64,000 nt of DNA from an uncultured Chlorobiota bacterium (lineage in GTDB: Bacteria > Bacteroidota > Ignavibacteria > UBA10030 > UBA6906), in NCBI GenBank assembly GCA_900696645.1, contig CAADGV010000005.1, forward strand, positions 1-64,000, read 5' to 3'. A program made the translations under genes and the position numbers. A model generated the notes under the pieces. That model saw only the letters and a list, made by a program, of their open reading frames with translations. It had not been told where the DNA came from and did no database searches. Below are positions 52,361 to 60,955 of the stretch, piece by piece (the first letter of the stretch is position 1; every line of letters starts with the position of its first letter).

Positions 52361-53658
52361 TCGTTCGAACGATGTACCTGTTTCTTTTCTGTGCGCAGAT
52401 TATTCTCGCCCGGGAAGGCGAACCGGTTCTGCGCGGCCTCTCGGTGTATGCAGGCAACGATGAAGCGAATCCCCCGGTTGTGCTTCGCAAAAACCTCGAT
52501 CGGGAAGGAAGGCCGACAGGCAAGTACGGCCAGATCACAATTCAGTTTGATATTCTTGCAAGCGAGCCTCCCGATCTCAAAATACGGTTTCTCCATTGCA
52601 ATCGTGATTGGATTGTGGATGAGAACTTGTTCGTCAACAACATCAACTACAATACATCGTTCTATCTGAAATTCGTACCATCGCCCGGCGGCGTTCAGGG
52701 CTATGCGTACCGGTATATCAACACATTTCCCGACGCCGGTGATGCTGTCCGGTTTGAGTACTCCGGCAACTGGGTCTTCAGAATCATGGACAAAAGCGAG
52801 ACGACACAGTTTGCCGAAGGCAGGTTTTTTGTTGTTGATGATCTTGCACCGACTACCGTTGCCGTGACGAACGAGTATCTCACGGAAAATCCGTCACCCT
52901 ACAATCAGATACACAAAGTGGCTGCGCGTGTTACGTTGCCGGATGAAGCCGATGCCTATTTCTTCACCACCGTTGATGTATATCAAAACCGGCGGTACCA
53001 TCATCCGTACCGCATTGATACATGGGACAGGAATCGCTACACGCATGTTGAGGGCATCAATACGGGTGAACGCATTTTCAAGATCATGAATATCATGCCG
53101 GGCAACGAGTATCGCGTCCTCGACTTGAGCAACGTGACCCGCTATCCGAACAAGTCGTTGGTGCGTCCCGTTGACGGTGCCGATCAGATGCGGCTGTTCT
53201 GGCGAACCGGTGCCGATAGAAACGGAACAGCAGCGCTGACTACCTTCACAGGCATCAATTCGGATTATCTCGAGGTGTTGTTCAGACTCGATATGACACT
53301 CTCCGACTATCGCGCTGTGACAAGCGGCGGACGAGAGATATATCTTGTTGGCCCGTTCAACTTCTGGACTCCCGCCGAGGATGATAAACTGGCGTGGGAC
53401 GATACTGAGCGTTCGTATGTTGTCACAAAGCTGCTGCGCCGCGGAATCTATGACTATCAATACGTTACCGGAACGTGGGAGCCGCGTACTCAGGTGGTTG
53501 CAAATCAGGATTGGCTTGCTATTGAAGGAAACGATTGGCGCACAACGAACACGTACACGGTTTTTGTGTATTATAACGATCCGCGCTTTGGCGGGTTCGA
53601 TAGAATTGTGGGGATGGGGCGAGGCAGCAGCATACAGCAACTGCCCGGTTCACACTAA
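52357..53658 (+). CDS. DUF5103 protein, type IX secretion system plug
   Basis: This 433-residue exported protein has a GTG start with GGAGG 5 bases upstream and a signal peptide, TMYLFLFCAQIILAREG. The DUF5103 N-terminal region is easily recognised: LRGLSVYAGNDEANPPVVLR, ITIQFDILASEPPDLKIRFL, HCNRDWIVDENLFVNNINYN. The last ~120 residues are a CBM48/E-set-like domain (IYLVGPFNFWTPAEDDKLAW, RGIYDYQYVTGTWEP). In Flavobacterium the homologous Plug protein closes the outer-membrane SprA translocon of the T9SS. Its presence agrees with the T9SS sorting domain of the protein at 10001. It is coupled to the GT-C-like gene. Confidence 0.87.
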   Translation: MIVRTMYLFLFCAQIILAREGEPVLRGLSVYAGNDEANPPVVLRKNLDREGRPTGKYGQITIQFDILASEPPDLKIRFLHCNRDWIVDENLFVNNINYNTSFYLKFVPSPGGVQGYAYRYINTFPDAGDAVRFEYSGNWVFRIMDKSETTQFAEGRFFVVDDLAPTTVAVTNEYLTENPSPYNQIHKVAARVTLPDEADAYFFTTVDVYQNRRYHHPYRIDTWDRNRYTHVEGINTGERIFKIMNIMPGNEYRVLDLSNVTRYPNKSLVRPVDGADQMRLFWRTGADRNGTAALTTFTGINSDYLEVLFRLDMTLSDYRAVTSGGREIYLVGPFNFWTPAEDDKLAWDDTERSYVVTKLLRRGIYDYQYVTGTWEPRTQVVANQDWLAIEGNDWRTTNTYTVFVYYNDPRFGGFDRIVGMGRGSSIQQLPGSH

Positions 53659-53682
53659 TCTCATCATCATCTGAACACAAAC

Positions 53683-54678
53683 ATGGATCACCATCTTACC
53701 ATCGGTGTTGTCGGTGTCGGGCATCTCGGTTCGCTTCACGCAAAAATGCTTGCGGAGATCGACGATGTAACCCTTGCCGGCGTGTTCGATACCAACACAA
53801 CAAAGGCCGAATCCGTTGCGACTGAGTTCGGCACGAAAGCATGCTCTACCTATGCGGAGTTGGTCGGCTCAGTCGACGCGTTGACGGTTGCAACTACCAC
53901 CTCGACCCATTTCGAGGTTGCCCGAACAGCATTGGTGCAGGGCAAGCATGTGTTTATTGAGAAGCCGATCACGCAAACGACGGCAGAAGCCGATGAACTG
54001 AATCGTCTTGCAAAGGAGAAAGGTGTGTTGATTCAGGTGGGGCACATCGAACGGTTCAACGCGGCGGTGCTTGCGCTGGAAAAATACACTATCGACCCGT
54101 TGTTTGTGGAATCCCACCGCCTAGCGCAGTTCAATCCCCGCGGAACAGACGTGGCTGTTGTATTGGATTTGATGATTCATGATATTGATATTATTCTGAG
54201 TTTCGTCAAGTCCCCGGTTGTGAGGATTGAGGCGAACGGAGTTGCGGTTGTGTCGGACAGCGTCGATATTGCAAACGCCCGTATTCAATTCGAGAACGGC
54301 TGTGTTGCCAATGTCACCGCCAGTCGCATTTCTCAACGAAAGATGCGGAAGATGCGGCTGTTCCAAAAAGATGCGTATCTTTCCATCGACTTTTCCGAGA
54401 AGCAGGCGGAAGTGTTCCGCCTCGTGGGAGATGATGAACCGCGGGCAAAAGGGGCGATGATGTTGGGGCAGATTGATTCTGCAAAACACAAAAGAAATAT
54501 CGTGTACGAATTACCGAAGGTAGATGATGTGAACGCCTTGAAGTACGAACTTGAGCTGTTCGCAAAAGCAATCCGAACCAACACGCCGCCTCCTGTAACC
54601 GGTGAAGACGGCAGGAGGGCGCTCGAAGTCGCTCACATTATAATGGGGAAAATCAGTCAGCAAACCCTGAGGATGTGA
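53683..54678 (+). CDS. Gfo/Idh/MocA-family NAD(P)-dependent oxidoreductase
   Basis: This 331-residue protein has N-terminal Rossmann GxGxxG in IGVVGVGHLGSLHAKML, the EKP motif in GKHVFIEKPITQT and the C-terminal domain entry VQVGHIERFNAAV-type strand (IQVGHIERFN). The His-containing VLDLMIHDIDIILSFV (GxxxDxxxHxxD-like) is the catalytic helix. Family members oxidise or reduce sugar derivatives or dehydrogenate amino sugars; NDP-sugar modification for surface glycans would suit the GT-C neighbour (inference). It starts 24 bases after the plug gene. Confidence 0.85.
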   Translation: MDHHLTIGVVGVGHLGSLHAKMLAEIDDVTLAGVFDTNTTKAESVATEFGTKACSTYAELVGSVDALTVATTTSTHFEVARTALVQGKHVFIEKPITQTTAEADELNRLAKEKGVLIQVGHIERFNAAVLALEKYTIDPLFVESHRLAQFNPRGTDVAVVLDLMIHDIDIILSFVKSPVVRIEANGVAVVSDSVDIANARIQFENGCVANVTASRISQRKMRKMRLFQKDAYLSIDFSEKQAEVFRLVGDDEPRAKGAMMLGQIDSAKHKRNIVYELPKVDDVNALKYELELFAKAIRTNTPPPVTGEDGRRALEVAHIIMGKISQQTLRM

Positions 54679-54719
54679 ACCCTTCGGGTACTCAGGTTGT
54701 TAGTAGAACGGACACAAAG

Positions 54720-54742
54720 CCCACGACCTGCGAAGTCGTGGG
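54720..54742. terminator. 8-base-pair hairpin resembling an IS200/IS605 or REP end
   Basis: CCCACGAC (54720-54727) and GTCGTGGG (54735-54742) pair around a 7-base loop and are followed by TTTGAGTT. It may terminate the oxidoreductase transcript. The core 'AAAGCCCACGAC...GTCGTGGGTTT' also looks like the subterminal hairpins recognised by TnpA-REP/Y1 transposases. No transposase gene is present nearby. Confidence 0.5.
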
Positions 54743-54760
54743 TTTGAGTTATAGGAAAGA

Positions 54761-56203
54761 ATGGAAACCACGGGCACTACAATAGAACTCGCGCACCCGT
54801 TGCTTAAAACCATCGGCAAGCTTGCCGATGCTCGGCAAATCGAAGCGTACGTTGTCGGCGGATATGTTCGCGACCTGCTGCTCGGTCTTGTCGACAAGGA
54901 TGTCGATGTTCTTGTGTTGGATGACGGCGTGGAATTCGCCCGAGAATTCGCGAAGGAAATCGGCAAGGAAACCGTCGTTGCTTTCGAACGATTCGGCACC
55001 GCGATGGTTCCGGTAGAGGGCGGAAAGGTGGAGTTTGTCGGCGCCCGGAAGGAAGTGTACGACCCGAATTCGCGCAAGCCTGTTGTCACAACAGGAACCC
55101 TGAAGGATGACCTCCTGCGCCGCGACTTCACGATCAATGCTCTCGCTGCAAGTCTCAATGCGGGATCCTTCGGCAAGCTGTTTGACGAATTTGGCGGCAT
55201 TCAGGATTTGCATGAAGGCATTCTGAGAACCCCTCTTGATCCGGCGAAAACGTTCGAGGACGATCCGCTGCGCATCATGCGGGCGATCCGGTTTGCGTCG
55301 CAGCTTGGCTTCAGAATCGAGGAGAATGTTCTTGCGGCGCTGAAGACAATGAGTTCACGGCTCACCATCATCTCGCAGGAAAGAAAAACGGATGAGTTCC
55401 TGAAGATTCTGGCTACAGAAAAGCCATCTGTCGGCTTGCGACTGATGTACGATACCGGCGTCATGCAGATTGTCTTTCCCGAAGTCGCACAGATGGCAGG
55501 AGTTGATCAGCGGAACGATCATCACCACAAGGATGTTTTTTTGCATACGTGCATTGTTGTTGACAACATTGCGAAGACGACAGACAATCTATGGCTTCGC
55601 TTCGTTGCTCTTGTTCACGATATCGCAAAGCCCCGGACGAAAGCTTTCAAGGAAGGCATCGGCTGGACGTTTCACGGTCACGAAGAATTGGGCGCACGGA
55701 TGATGAAGAACATCTTCCGCAATCTCAAACTCCCGCTCGATCATCTGCCGTATGTGGAGAAGCTCGTCCGCCTGCATCTGCGTCCGATGGTGTTGGTTGA
55801 CGACGTCGTTACCGATTCCGCCGTCCGAAGGCTTGTCTTCGAAGCAGGGAATGATGTTGATGATCTGATGAAACTTTGCAGAGCAGATATCACGTCTAAG
55901 AATCCGAAGCTTGTGGAGAAGTATCTGAAGAATTACGATCTCGTCATGCAAAAAATCGTTGAAGTGGAGGAAAAAGACAGGCTTCGCAATTGGCAACCTC
56001 CCGTAAAGGGAGATGAAATAATGGCAGTATGCGGGTTGCAGCCGGGCAAGCAAGTCGGCATTCTCAAGACGGCAATCGAGGAAGCGATTCTGGATGGCAA
56101 GGTTCCCAACGAACATGATGCAGCGCTTGCTTACTTAATGAACATCAAGGATGTTGTGTTAAACGACTTCGAAAAAAAGATTGTCAAAACAGTGAAGGAT
56201 TGA
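54761..56203 (+). CDS. cca: CCA tRNA nucleotidyltransferase / poly(A) polymerase family with HD domain
   Basis: This 480-residue class II nucleotidyltransferase has EAYVVGGYVRDLLLGLVDKD, then VDVLV (GGxVRD and DxD metal site). RRDFTINALAAS and the head/neck region EDDPLRIMRAIRFASQLGFR bind the tRNA and nucleotide. A C-terminal HD domain has HHHKDVFLHTCIVVDNIAKT and FVALVHDIAKPRTKAF. Members add or repair the CCA end of tRNA or polyadenylate RNA; the HD part has phosphohydrolase activity in E. coli Cca. Within the family, CCA-adding cannot be separated from A-adding by eye. AGGAAAG precedes ATG 54761. Confidence 0.9.
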   Translation: METTGTTIELAHPLLKTIGKLADARQIEAYVVGGYVRDLLLGLVDKDVDVLVLDDGVEFAREFAKEIGKETVVAFERFGTAMVPVEGGKVEFVGARKEVYDPNSRKPVVTTGTLKDDLLRRDFTINALAASLNAGSFGKLFDEFGGIQDLHEGILRTPLDPAKTFEDDPLRIMRAIRFASQLGFRIEENVLAALKTMSSRLTIISQERKTDEFLKILATEKPSVGLRLMYDTGVMQIVFPEVAQMAGVDQRNDHHHKDVFLHTCIVVDNIAKTTDNLWLRFVALVHDIAKPRTKAFKEGIGWTFHGHEELGARMMKNIFRNLKLPLDHLPYVEKLVRLHLRPMVLVDDVVTDSAVRRLVFEAGNDVDDLMKLCRADITSKNPKLVEKYLKNYDLVMQKIVEVEEKDRLRNWQPPVKGDEIMAVCGLQPGKQVGILKTAIEEAILDGKVPNEHDAALAYLMNIKDVVLNDFEKKIVKTVKD

Positions 56204-56310
56204 AACATTTCAAAATCACCCCCGTTTACATGAGGTGTTGGTGCTGAAACCTCCAATTCCTTTCTTTGTCAGTATGTTTTCAATAAATACGCCCAACAAG
56301 AGGAGTAGCT

Positions 56311-57666
56311 ATGCGTTTCACCGGATTCATTGCCATTGTCGCAACATTGTCGGTTGTTTCCGCAATGGTTGCCTCAGCACAGTCACGATCATTAACGCTT
56401 GAGCAGGCACGACAGTTTGCCTTGGAGCGAAACCTGAGCGTTGCACAGGCACAGAATAATGTCGAAGCCGCTCAGGCTGGCGTTCTTGCCGCTACCGGCA
56501 ACTATCTCCCGACCCTGTCTGCTTCTGCAGGCTGGACGCGTTCGCAAACCGACACCCCCCCGGGACTTTTCCTGAACCCCATCACCAATCAGGTTACTAC
56601 CACCGGCGGAAGGTCGCTCGACAACACGCTGAATACGAGTCTCAGTTTGAACTACACGATTTTTGATGGATTCAGCCGGGAGGGCGGATATTCGCGAGCC
56701 TCGTCAAATTCTATTGCCACCGAACACACAGCGGCCCGAACACGGCAAAGCATCATCTACAGCGTTGAAAGTGCGTATCTGAATGTTCTTCGAAATGAAC
56801 AGTTGGTGAAGGTCAGCGAGGAAAACCTGAAGCGCGGTCAGCGTCAGTTGGAGCGCATCACGGAATCGAACCGCGTAGGTGCCTTATCTCGCGCAGATGT
56901 GTACCGCCAGCAATCTCAAGTTGCTGCCGATGAATTGGCGGTGATCAACGCACAGAATAATTTCGATAAAGCAAAAGCCGATCTTCTCGCCCTTATCGGG
57001 TTGGATGTCAATGAGAGCTTCAACATTTCCGATCCTGCAATATCGCATGACATCAGTCAATCGGAATTGGAATCCTCCGCGTTGATGGTCAACGACTTTA
57101 AGCAACTATCCCAGCGGGCACTCGCAAACCGTCCCGATTATGCCAGCGCAACGGAATCCGTCGAGGCGGCGGAAGCCGGTGTTACAAGTGCCCGCAGTAC
57201 ATACTTCCCCACTATTAGTGCGTTCGCCCGTTACGGGCTCACAGGCCAGAACTTCTCCACGTTGAGCGACCGGAAGAATCTGAATTGGGGATTGAGCCTG
57301 TCGTGGAATCTCTTTGATGGCTTCAGAACAAACAACCAACTGCAGTCTGCCCAGGTACAGCGAAAAAATGCAGAGCTTTCGCTGCAACAAACTGAGCGCA
57401 GCATCAATGTGGAAGTAAAGAAAGCCTTGCTCGATCTGGAAGCGGCGCGCAAGACGTACGAGGTGAGTCTCAAGGGTTTGATCTCCGCAACCGAAGACAG
57501 AAAAATTGCAGAGGAACGATACAATCTCGGCGCCGGAACACTGCTTGACTTGCTTACGGCAAACGCCGGGCTCGTCAGCGCACAGGCAAACAACGTGAAC
57601 GCCGTCTACAATTACATCATCGCCAAACGAAATGTTGAATACTCGGTCGGCGAGCGTGCATACTAA
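56311..57666 (+). CDS. tolC: TolC-family outer-membrane efflux channel
   Basis: This 451-residue protein has a signal peptide (FIAIVATLSVVSAMVASAQS) and two TolC repeats. SLTLEQARQFALERNLSVAQ starts the first and QRALANRPDYASATESVEAA the second. Long amphipathic helices alternate with strands (YFPTISAFARYGLTGQNF; LNWGLSLSWNLFDGFRTNNQ). The end YNYIIAKRNVEYSVGE is typical. It forms the outer-membrane duct for the MacA/MacB-type pump encoded directly downstream (30 bases). An AGAGGAG ribosome site precedes the start. Confidence 0.92.
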   Translation: MRFTGFIAIVATLSVVSAMVASAQSRSLTLEQARQFALERNLSVAQAQNNVEAAQAGVLAATGNYLPTLSASAGWTRSQTDTPPGLFLNPITNQVTTTGGRSLDNTLNTSLSLNYTIFDGFSREGGYSRASSNSIATEHTAARTRQSIIYSVESAYLNVLRNEQLVKVSEENLKRGQRQLERITESNRVGALSRADVYRQQSQVAADELAVINAQNNFDKAKADLLALIGLDVNESFNISDPAISHDISQSELESSALMVNDFKQLSQRALANRPDYASATESVEAAEAGVTSARSTYFPTISAFARYGLTGQNFSTLSDRKNLNWGLSLSWNLFDGFRTNNQLQSAQVQRKNAELSLQQTERSINVEVKKALLDLEAARKTYEVSLKGLISATEDRKIAEERYNLGAGTLLDLLTANAGLVSAQANNVNAVYNYIIAKRNVEYSVGERAY

Positions 57667-57696
57667 CCAAGAATGTCATAACCGCATGGAGGAATA

Positions 57697-58968
57697 ATGG
57701 CAACGAACGGAAAGAAATCCAGGAAGAAGATTATCATCTTCTCAATTATTGGCTTGCTGGCGGTGACCGCGGGTGTTGTTCTCTTCCTGGGCAGCAAGAA
57801 GGAGCCGATAGTCTCCGTGCAAGTAGAAAAGGTGAAGCGTCATACCATTACACAGGTCGTGACGGCCACCGGAAAGATTCAGCCCGAGATTCAGGTAAAA
57901 ATTTCTCCCGAAGTCAGCGGCGAGATCGTTGATCTTCCCGTCAAGGAAGGTCAGAGGGTGAAGAAGGGCGACGTGCTGATGAAGATCAAGCCGGACGTGT
58001 ACATTGCCCAGCGGGATCAGTTCTCTGCGGGACTTCTTTCAGCGAAGGCGACATTGAGCCGAACCGAGCCGGAATACAACCGCATCAAGGAATTGTTCTC
58101 AAAGGGACTCGTCTCCCAGGCAGAATACGACCAGGCAAAAGCAGCGCACGAAAGCGCAAAGGCGTCGTATGCGCAGGCAACGGCATCGCTCAATCAAGCC
58201 AACGAGAACCTCCGCAAAACCACGATTGTTTCCCCGATGGACGGAACTGTCAGCCAATTGAATTCACGACTCGGTGAACGTGTTCTCGGTACACAGCAAT
58301 TTCAAGGTACAGACGTGATGACAATTGCCGATCTTTCACGAATGGAGGGAAGAGTTGATGTAAGCGAAACCGATGTTGTTCGGTTGCACATCGGCGACAC
58401 GGCACGCATTGCGGTTGACGCGTTTCCCGACAAGAAGGTTAATGCTATCGTGTACGAAATTGCAAACACGGCAAAGTCGAAGGGCCTTGGCACACAGGAG
58501 GAAGTGACGAATTTTGAAGTGAAGATGCGCGTGATTTCGCAAGGCATCACGCTGCGCCCCGGCATGTCGATGACTGCCGACATAGAAACCGAGACGAAGC
58601 AGAATGTGCTTGCCGTTCCGATTCAAAGTGTGACAACGCGAATGCCGAAGATGGAGGGCAAGGAGCAGCCGGAGGATGGACAAAGCGGCGAGTTTGTGGC
58701 GGCGAGCAATGGCGGCAACGGCAAGAAGGCCGAAAACAAACCCAAGGAGGTTGTCTTTGTTGTTGAAGAAAACGTCGTAAAGGCTATGCCTGTGAAGCGC
58801 GGTATCAGCAATGATGCGTATGTCGAAATCAGTGAGGGAGTGAAGGAAGACATGCAGGTTGTTTCCGGCAGCTACAAGGCGATCAACCGTGAGTTGGAGG
58901 ATGGCAGTAAAGTGAAGATCGAAGAGCCGAAGAAATCGGGCCAACGAAGAGACGACAAGCAATCGTAA
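57697..58968 (+). CDS. macA: MacA-like periplasmic adaptor (HlyD/RND-MFP family)
   Basis: This 423-residue protein has one N-terminal membrane helix (IIIFSIIGLLAVTAGVVLFL). The lipoyl-like halves are VSPEVSGEIVDLPVKEGQ-type (ISPEVSGEIVDLPVKEGQRV) and ENLRKTTIVSPMDGTVSQLN. A helical hairpin (EPEYNRIKELFSKGLVSQAE) and beta-barrel/membrane-proximal domains follow (VDVSETDVVRLHIGDTARIA; ITLRPGMSMTADIETETKQN). The C-terminal domain carries a Gly/Asn-rich insert (GEFVAASNGGNGKKAENKPK). It links the TolC-type channel to the ABC transporter. Confidence 0.92.
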   Translation: MATNGKKSRKKIIIFSIIGLLAVTAGVVLFLGSKKEPIVSVQVEKVKRHTITQVVTATGKIQPEIQVKISPEVSGEIVDLPVKEGQRVKKGDVLMKIKPDVYIAQRDQFSAGLLSAKATLSRTEPEYNRIKELFSKGLVSQAEYDQAKAAHESAKASYAQATASLNQANENLRKTTIVSPMDGTVSQLNSRLGERVLGTQQFQGTDVMTIADLSRMEGRVDVSETDVVRLHIGDTARIAVDAFPDKKVNAIVYEIANTAKSKGLGTQEEVTNFEVKMRVISQGITLRPGMSMTADIETETKQNVLAVPIQSVTTRMPKMEGKEQPEDGQSGEFVAASNGGNGKKAENKPKEVVFVVEENVVKAMPVKRGISNDAYVEISEGVKEDMQVVSGSYKAINRELEDGSKVKIEEPKKSGQRRDDKQS

Positions 58969-58986
58969 GCAAAGAAGGAAACGTGC

Positions 58987-59712
58987 ATGAACATCATTGA
59001 ATTGAAGAATATCACGAAAGTGTATGACATGGGCGCTGCCCAGCAAGTGGCTGCTCTGCAGGGCGTGGACCTTGTCATCGGGAAGAATGAGTACGTTGCC
59101 ATCATGGGGCCGTCAGGTTCGGGCAAATCCACACTGATGAACATCATCGGATGCCTGGATACGCCGACGTCGGGCCAGTACTTGTTCAACGGTGTGAATG
59201 TGAGCGAGATGGACGATAACAATCTTGCCCGCATTCGCAACAAGGAAATCGGGTTCGTGTTTCAGACATTCAATTTGCTGGCACGCTCCGATTCTCTGCA
59301 TAATGTCGAGCTTCCGTTGATCTATGCAGGTATTTCTTCGACTGAACGGAAGGAACGTGCCCGACGTACGCTTGAGCATGTCGGACTCGGAGACCGGGGC
59401 CATCACAAACCGAATGAGCTTTCAGGCGGGCAGCGTCAGCGGGTTGCCGTTGCACGGGCGCTTGTTACAAATCCCTCCATCATTCTTGCCGACGAACCGA
59501 CCGGAAACCTTGACAGCCGTACCGGCGAAGAGATTATGGGACTTTTTGAAGATTTGCACAGTCAGGGCAACACCATTATTCTTGTCACCCACGAAGCTGA
59601 GATCGCCGAACATGCTCATCGCGTTGTTCGTGTACGTGACGGCAAAGTGGAAAGCGACGACGTCATTCCAGAGGCGAAGCGTAAGCGCTATGCCGTGAAG
59701 AGAGCGTCATAA
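58987..59712 (+). CDS. macB: MacB/LolD-type ABC transporter ATPase
   Basis: This 241-residue protein has Walker [16 protein letters not shown], the Q-loop [12 protein letters not shown], signature [16 protein letters not shown], Walker [14 protein letters not shown] and H-loop [13 protein letters not shown]. This is the LolD/MacB/FtsE subfamily, here as a separate ATPase instead of being fused to the permease as in E. coli MacB. It lies 18 bases after macA and 19 before the first permease. The symbol macB is used for its likely system; it represents only the ATPase half. Confidence 0.93.
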   Translation: MNIIELKNITKVYDMGAAQQVAALQGVDLVIGKNEYVAIMGPSGSGKSTLMNIIGCLDTPTSGQYLFNGVNVSEMDDNNLARIRNKEIGFVFQTFNLLARSDSLHNVELPLIYAGISSTERKERARRTLEHVGLGDRGHHKPNELSGGQRQRVAVARALVTNPSIILADEPTGNLDSRTGEEIMGLFEDLHSQGNTIILVTHEAEIAEHAHRVVRVRDGKVESDDVIPEAKRKRYAVKRAS

Positions 59713-59731
59713 CGAACTCGAAGGGAGTCCC

Positions 59732-60955
59732 ATGTACTTCTGGAACGAAGTAAAGGAAGGGCTGATTATTGCATTCCGTGCGATCCGCACGAACAAGGTT
59801 CGTTCGGTGCTGACAACGCTCGGAATCGTGATCGGTATAGTTTCGGTGACGTTGATGGCGACGGCGATTGAGGGGGTGAACCGCGCATTCGACAAAAGCG
59901 CGGCAGCGTTCGGCCCCGACGTGATGTATATCGAGAAGTGGCCGTGGGTGAGCAACGAGGATTGGTCGACGTTCCGCAACCGCCCCGATTTGAAAGTGGA
60001 ATACGCGGACAGGATCGAACGGCAGGCAACGCTGCTCAATGCCGTTGCGCCCGTGATGAATACCCGCCGTTCGCTGAAGTACGCCGACAAGCAGATGGAG
60101 ATGGCCCTCATTACGGGAACAACAGCATCCTATATTTCGGCTTCGGGCAACTCGGAAATCGATGGACGATTCTTCTCCGAAGAGGAGGCCACCGGCGGGC
60201 GTCCGGTATGCGTAATCGGCGCCGTTGTCGCCGAGAATCTCTTTCCTACAGAAGATCCGATTGGCAAGACAATTCGTGTCGCAGGATTCCCCTACACGGT
60301 TCTCGGTGTGTTTGAAAAACAGGGGGGACTATTCGGCCAGTTTACTTCCGATACTCGTGTGTTCATTCCCATTCACTCCTTTCAAAGTAACTTTGGCGGC
60401 CGCCGGTACGTGATGGTGCAGGTCCGTGCAAGTTCGATGAGTGTTCTTGAAGATGCGAAGATCGAAGTCGAGGGCATTATGCGAAGCCTCCGCAAAGCTC
60501 AACCCGGCATGCCGAGTGATTTCAGTATCAACCAGCAAGAGTTGCTCACGCAGACCTTCGGGCCGATCAGTCTTGTAATTTCGGCAATCGGATTGTTCAT
60601 CACGAGCCTGTCGTTGTTCGTCGGCGGCATCGGCATCATGAACATCATGTTCGTTTCCGTAACCGAGCGGACGAAGGAAATCGGCATTCGCAAAGCAATC
60701 GGCGCGAAGCGCAGAACTATTCTTCTTCAATTTCTTGTCGAGGCCGCCGCGCTGTGTCTTATCGGTGGTATTATCGGTTTGATGTTCGCATTTCCGCTCA
60801 GTCTGATTGTCGACAAAGTGCTGCCGACTGCAATGCCCATCTCGGTGGTGTTCATTGCCATAGCAATCTCGCTTACAGTCGGTGTTGTGTCGGGCTTCCT
60901 CCCGGCATACCGGGCCGCAAAAATGGATCCGGTGGAGGCGCTGCGCTATGAGTAA
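59732..60955 (+). CDS. MacB-type ABC permease, first of three
   Basis: This 407-residue protein has four membrane helices in 1+3 arrangement. The N-terminal coupling segment and helix 1 read ALRTNKxRSxLTTLGIxIG-like (AIRTNKVRSVLTTLGIVIGI). A periplasmic MacB_PCD domain follows (residues ~45-260: GPDVMYIEKWPWVS, VCVIGAVVAENLFPTEDPIG). The FtsX domain has GGIGIMNIMFVSVTERTKEI, then GIRKAIGAKRRTILLQFLVE, and ends MDPVEALRYE. It overlaps the next permease start by 8 bases (ATGAGTAA). It transmits ATP-driven movements to the MacA-TolC conduit. Confidence 0.92.
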   Translation: MYFWNEVKEGLIIAFRAIRTNKVRSVLTTLGIVIGIVSVTLMATAIEGVNRAFDKSAAAFGPDVMYIEKWPWVSNEDWSTFRNRPDLKVEYADRIERQATLLNAVAPVMNTRRSLKYADKQMEMALITGTTASYISASGNSEIDGRFFSEEEATGGRPVCVIGAVVAENLFPTEDPIGKTIRVAGFPYTVLGVFEKQGGLFGQFTSDTRVFIPIHSFQSNFGGRRYVMVQVRASSMSVLEDAKIEVEGIMRSLRKAQPGMPSDFSINQQELLTQTFGPISLVISAIGLFITSLSLFVGGIGIMNIMFVSVTERTKEIGIRKAIGAKRRTILLQFLVEAAALCLIGGIIGLMFAFPLSLIVDKVLPTAMPISVVFIAIAISLTVGVVSGFLPAYRAAKMDPVEALRYE

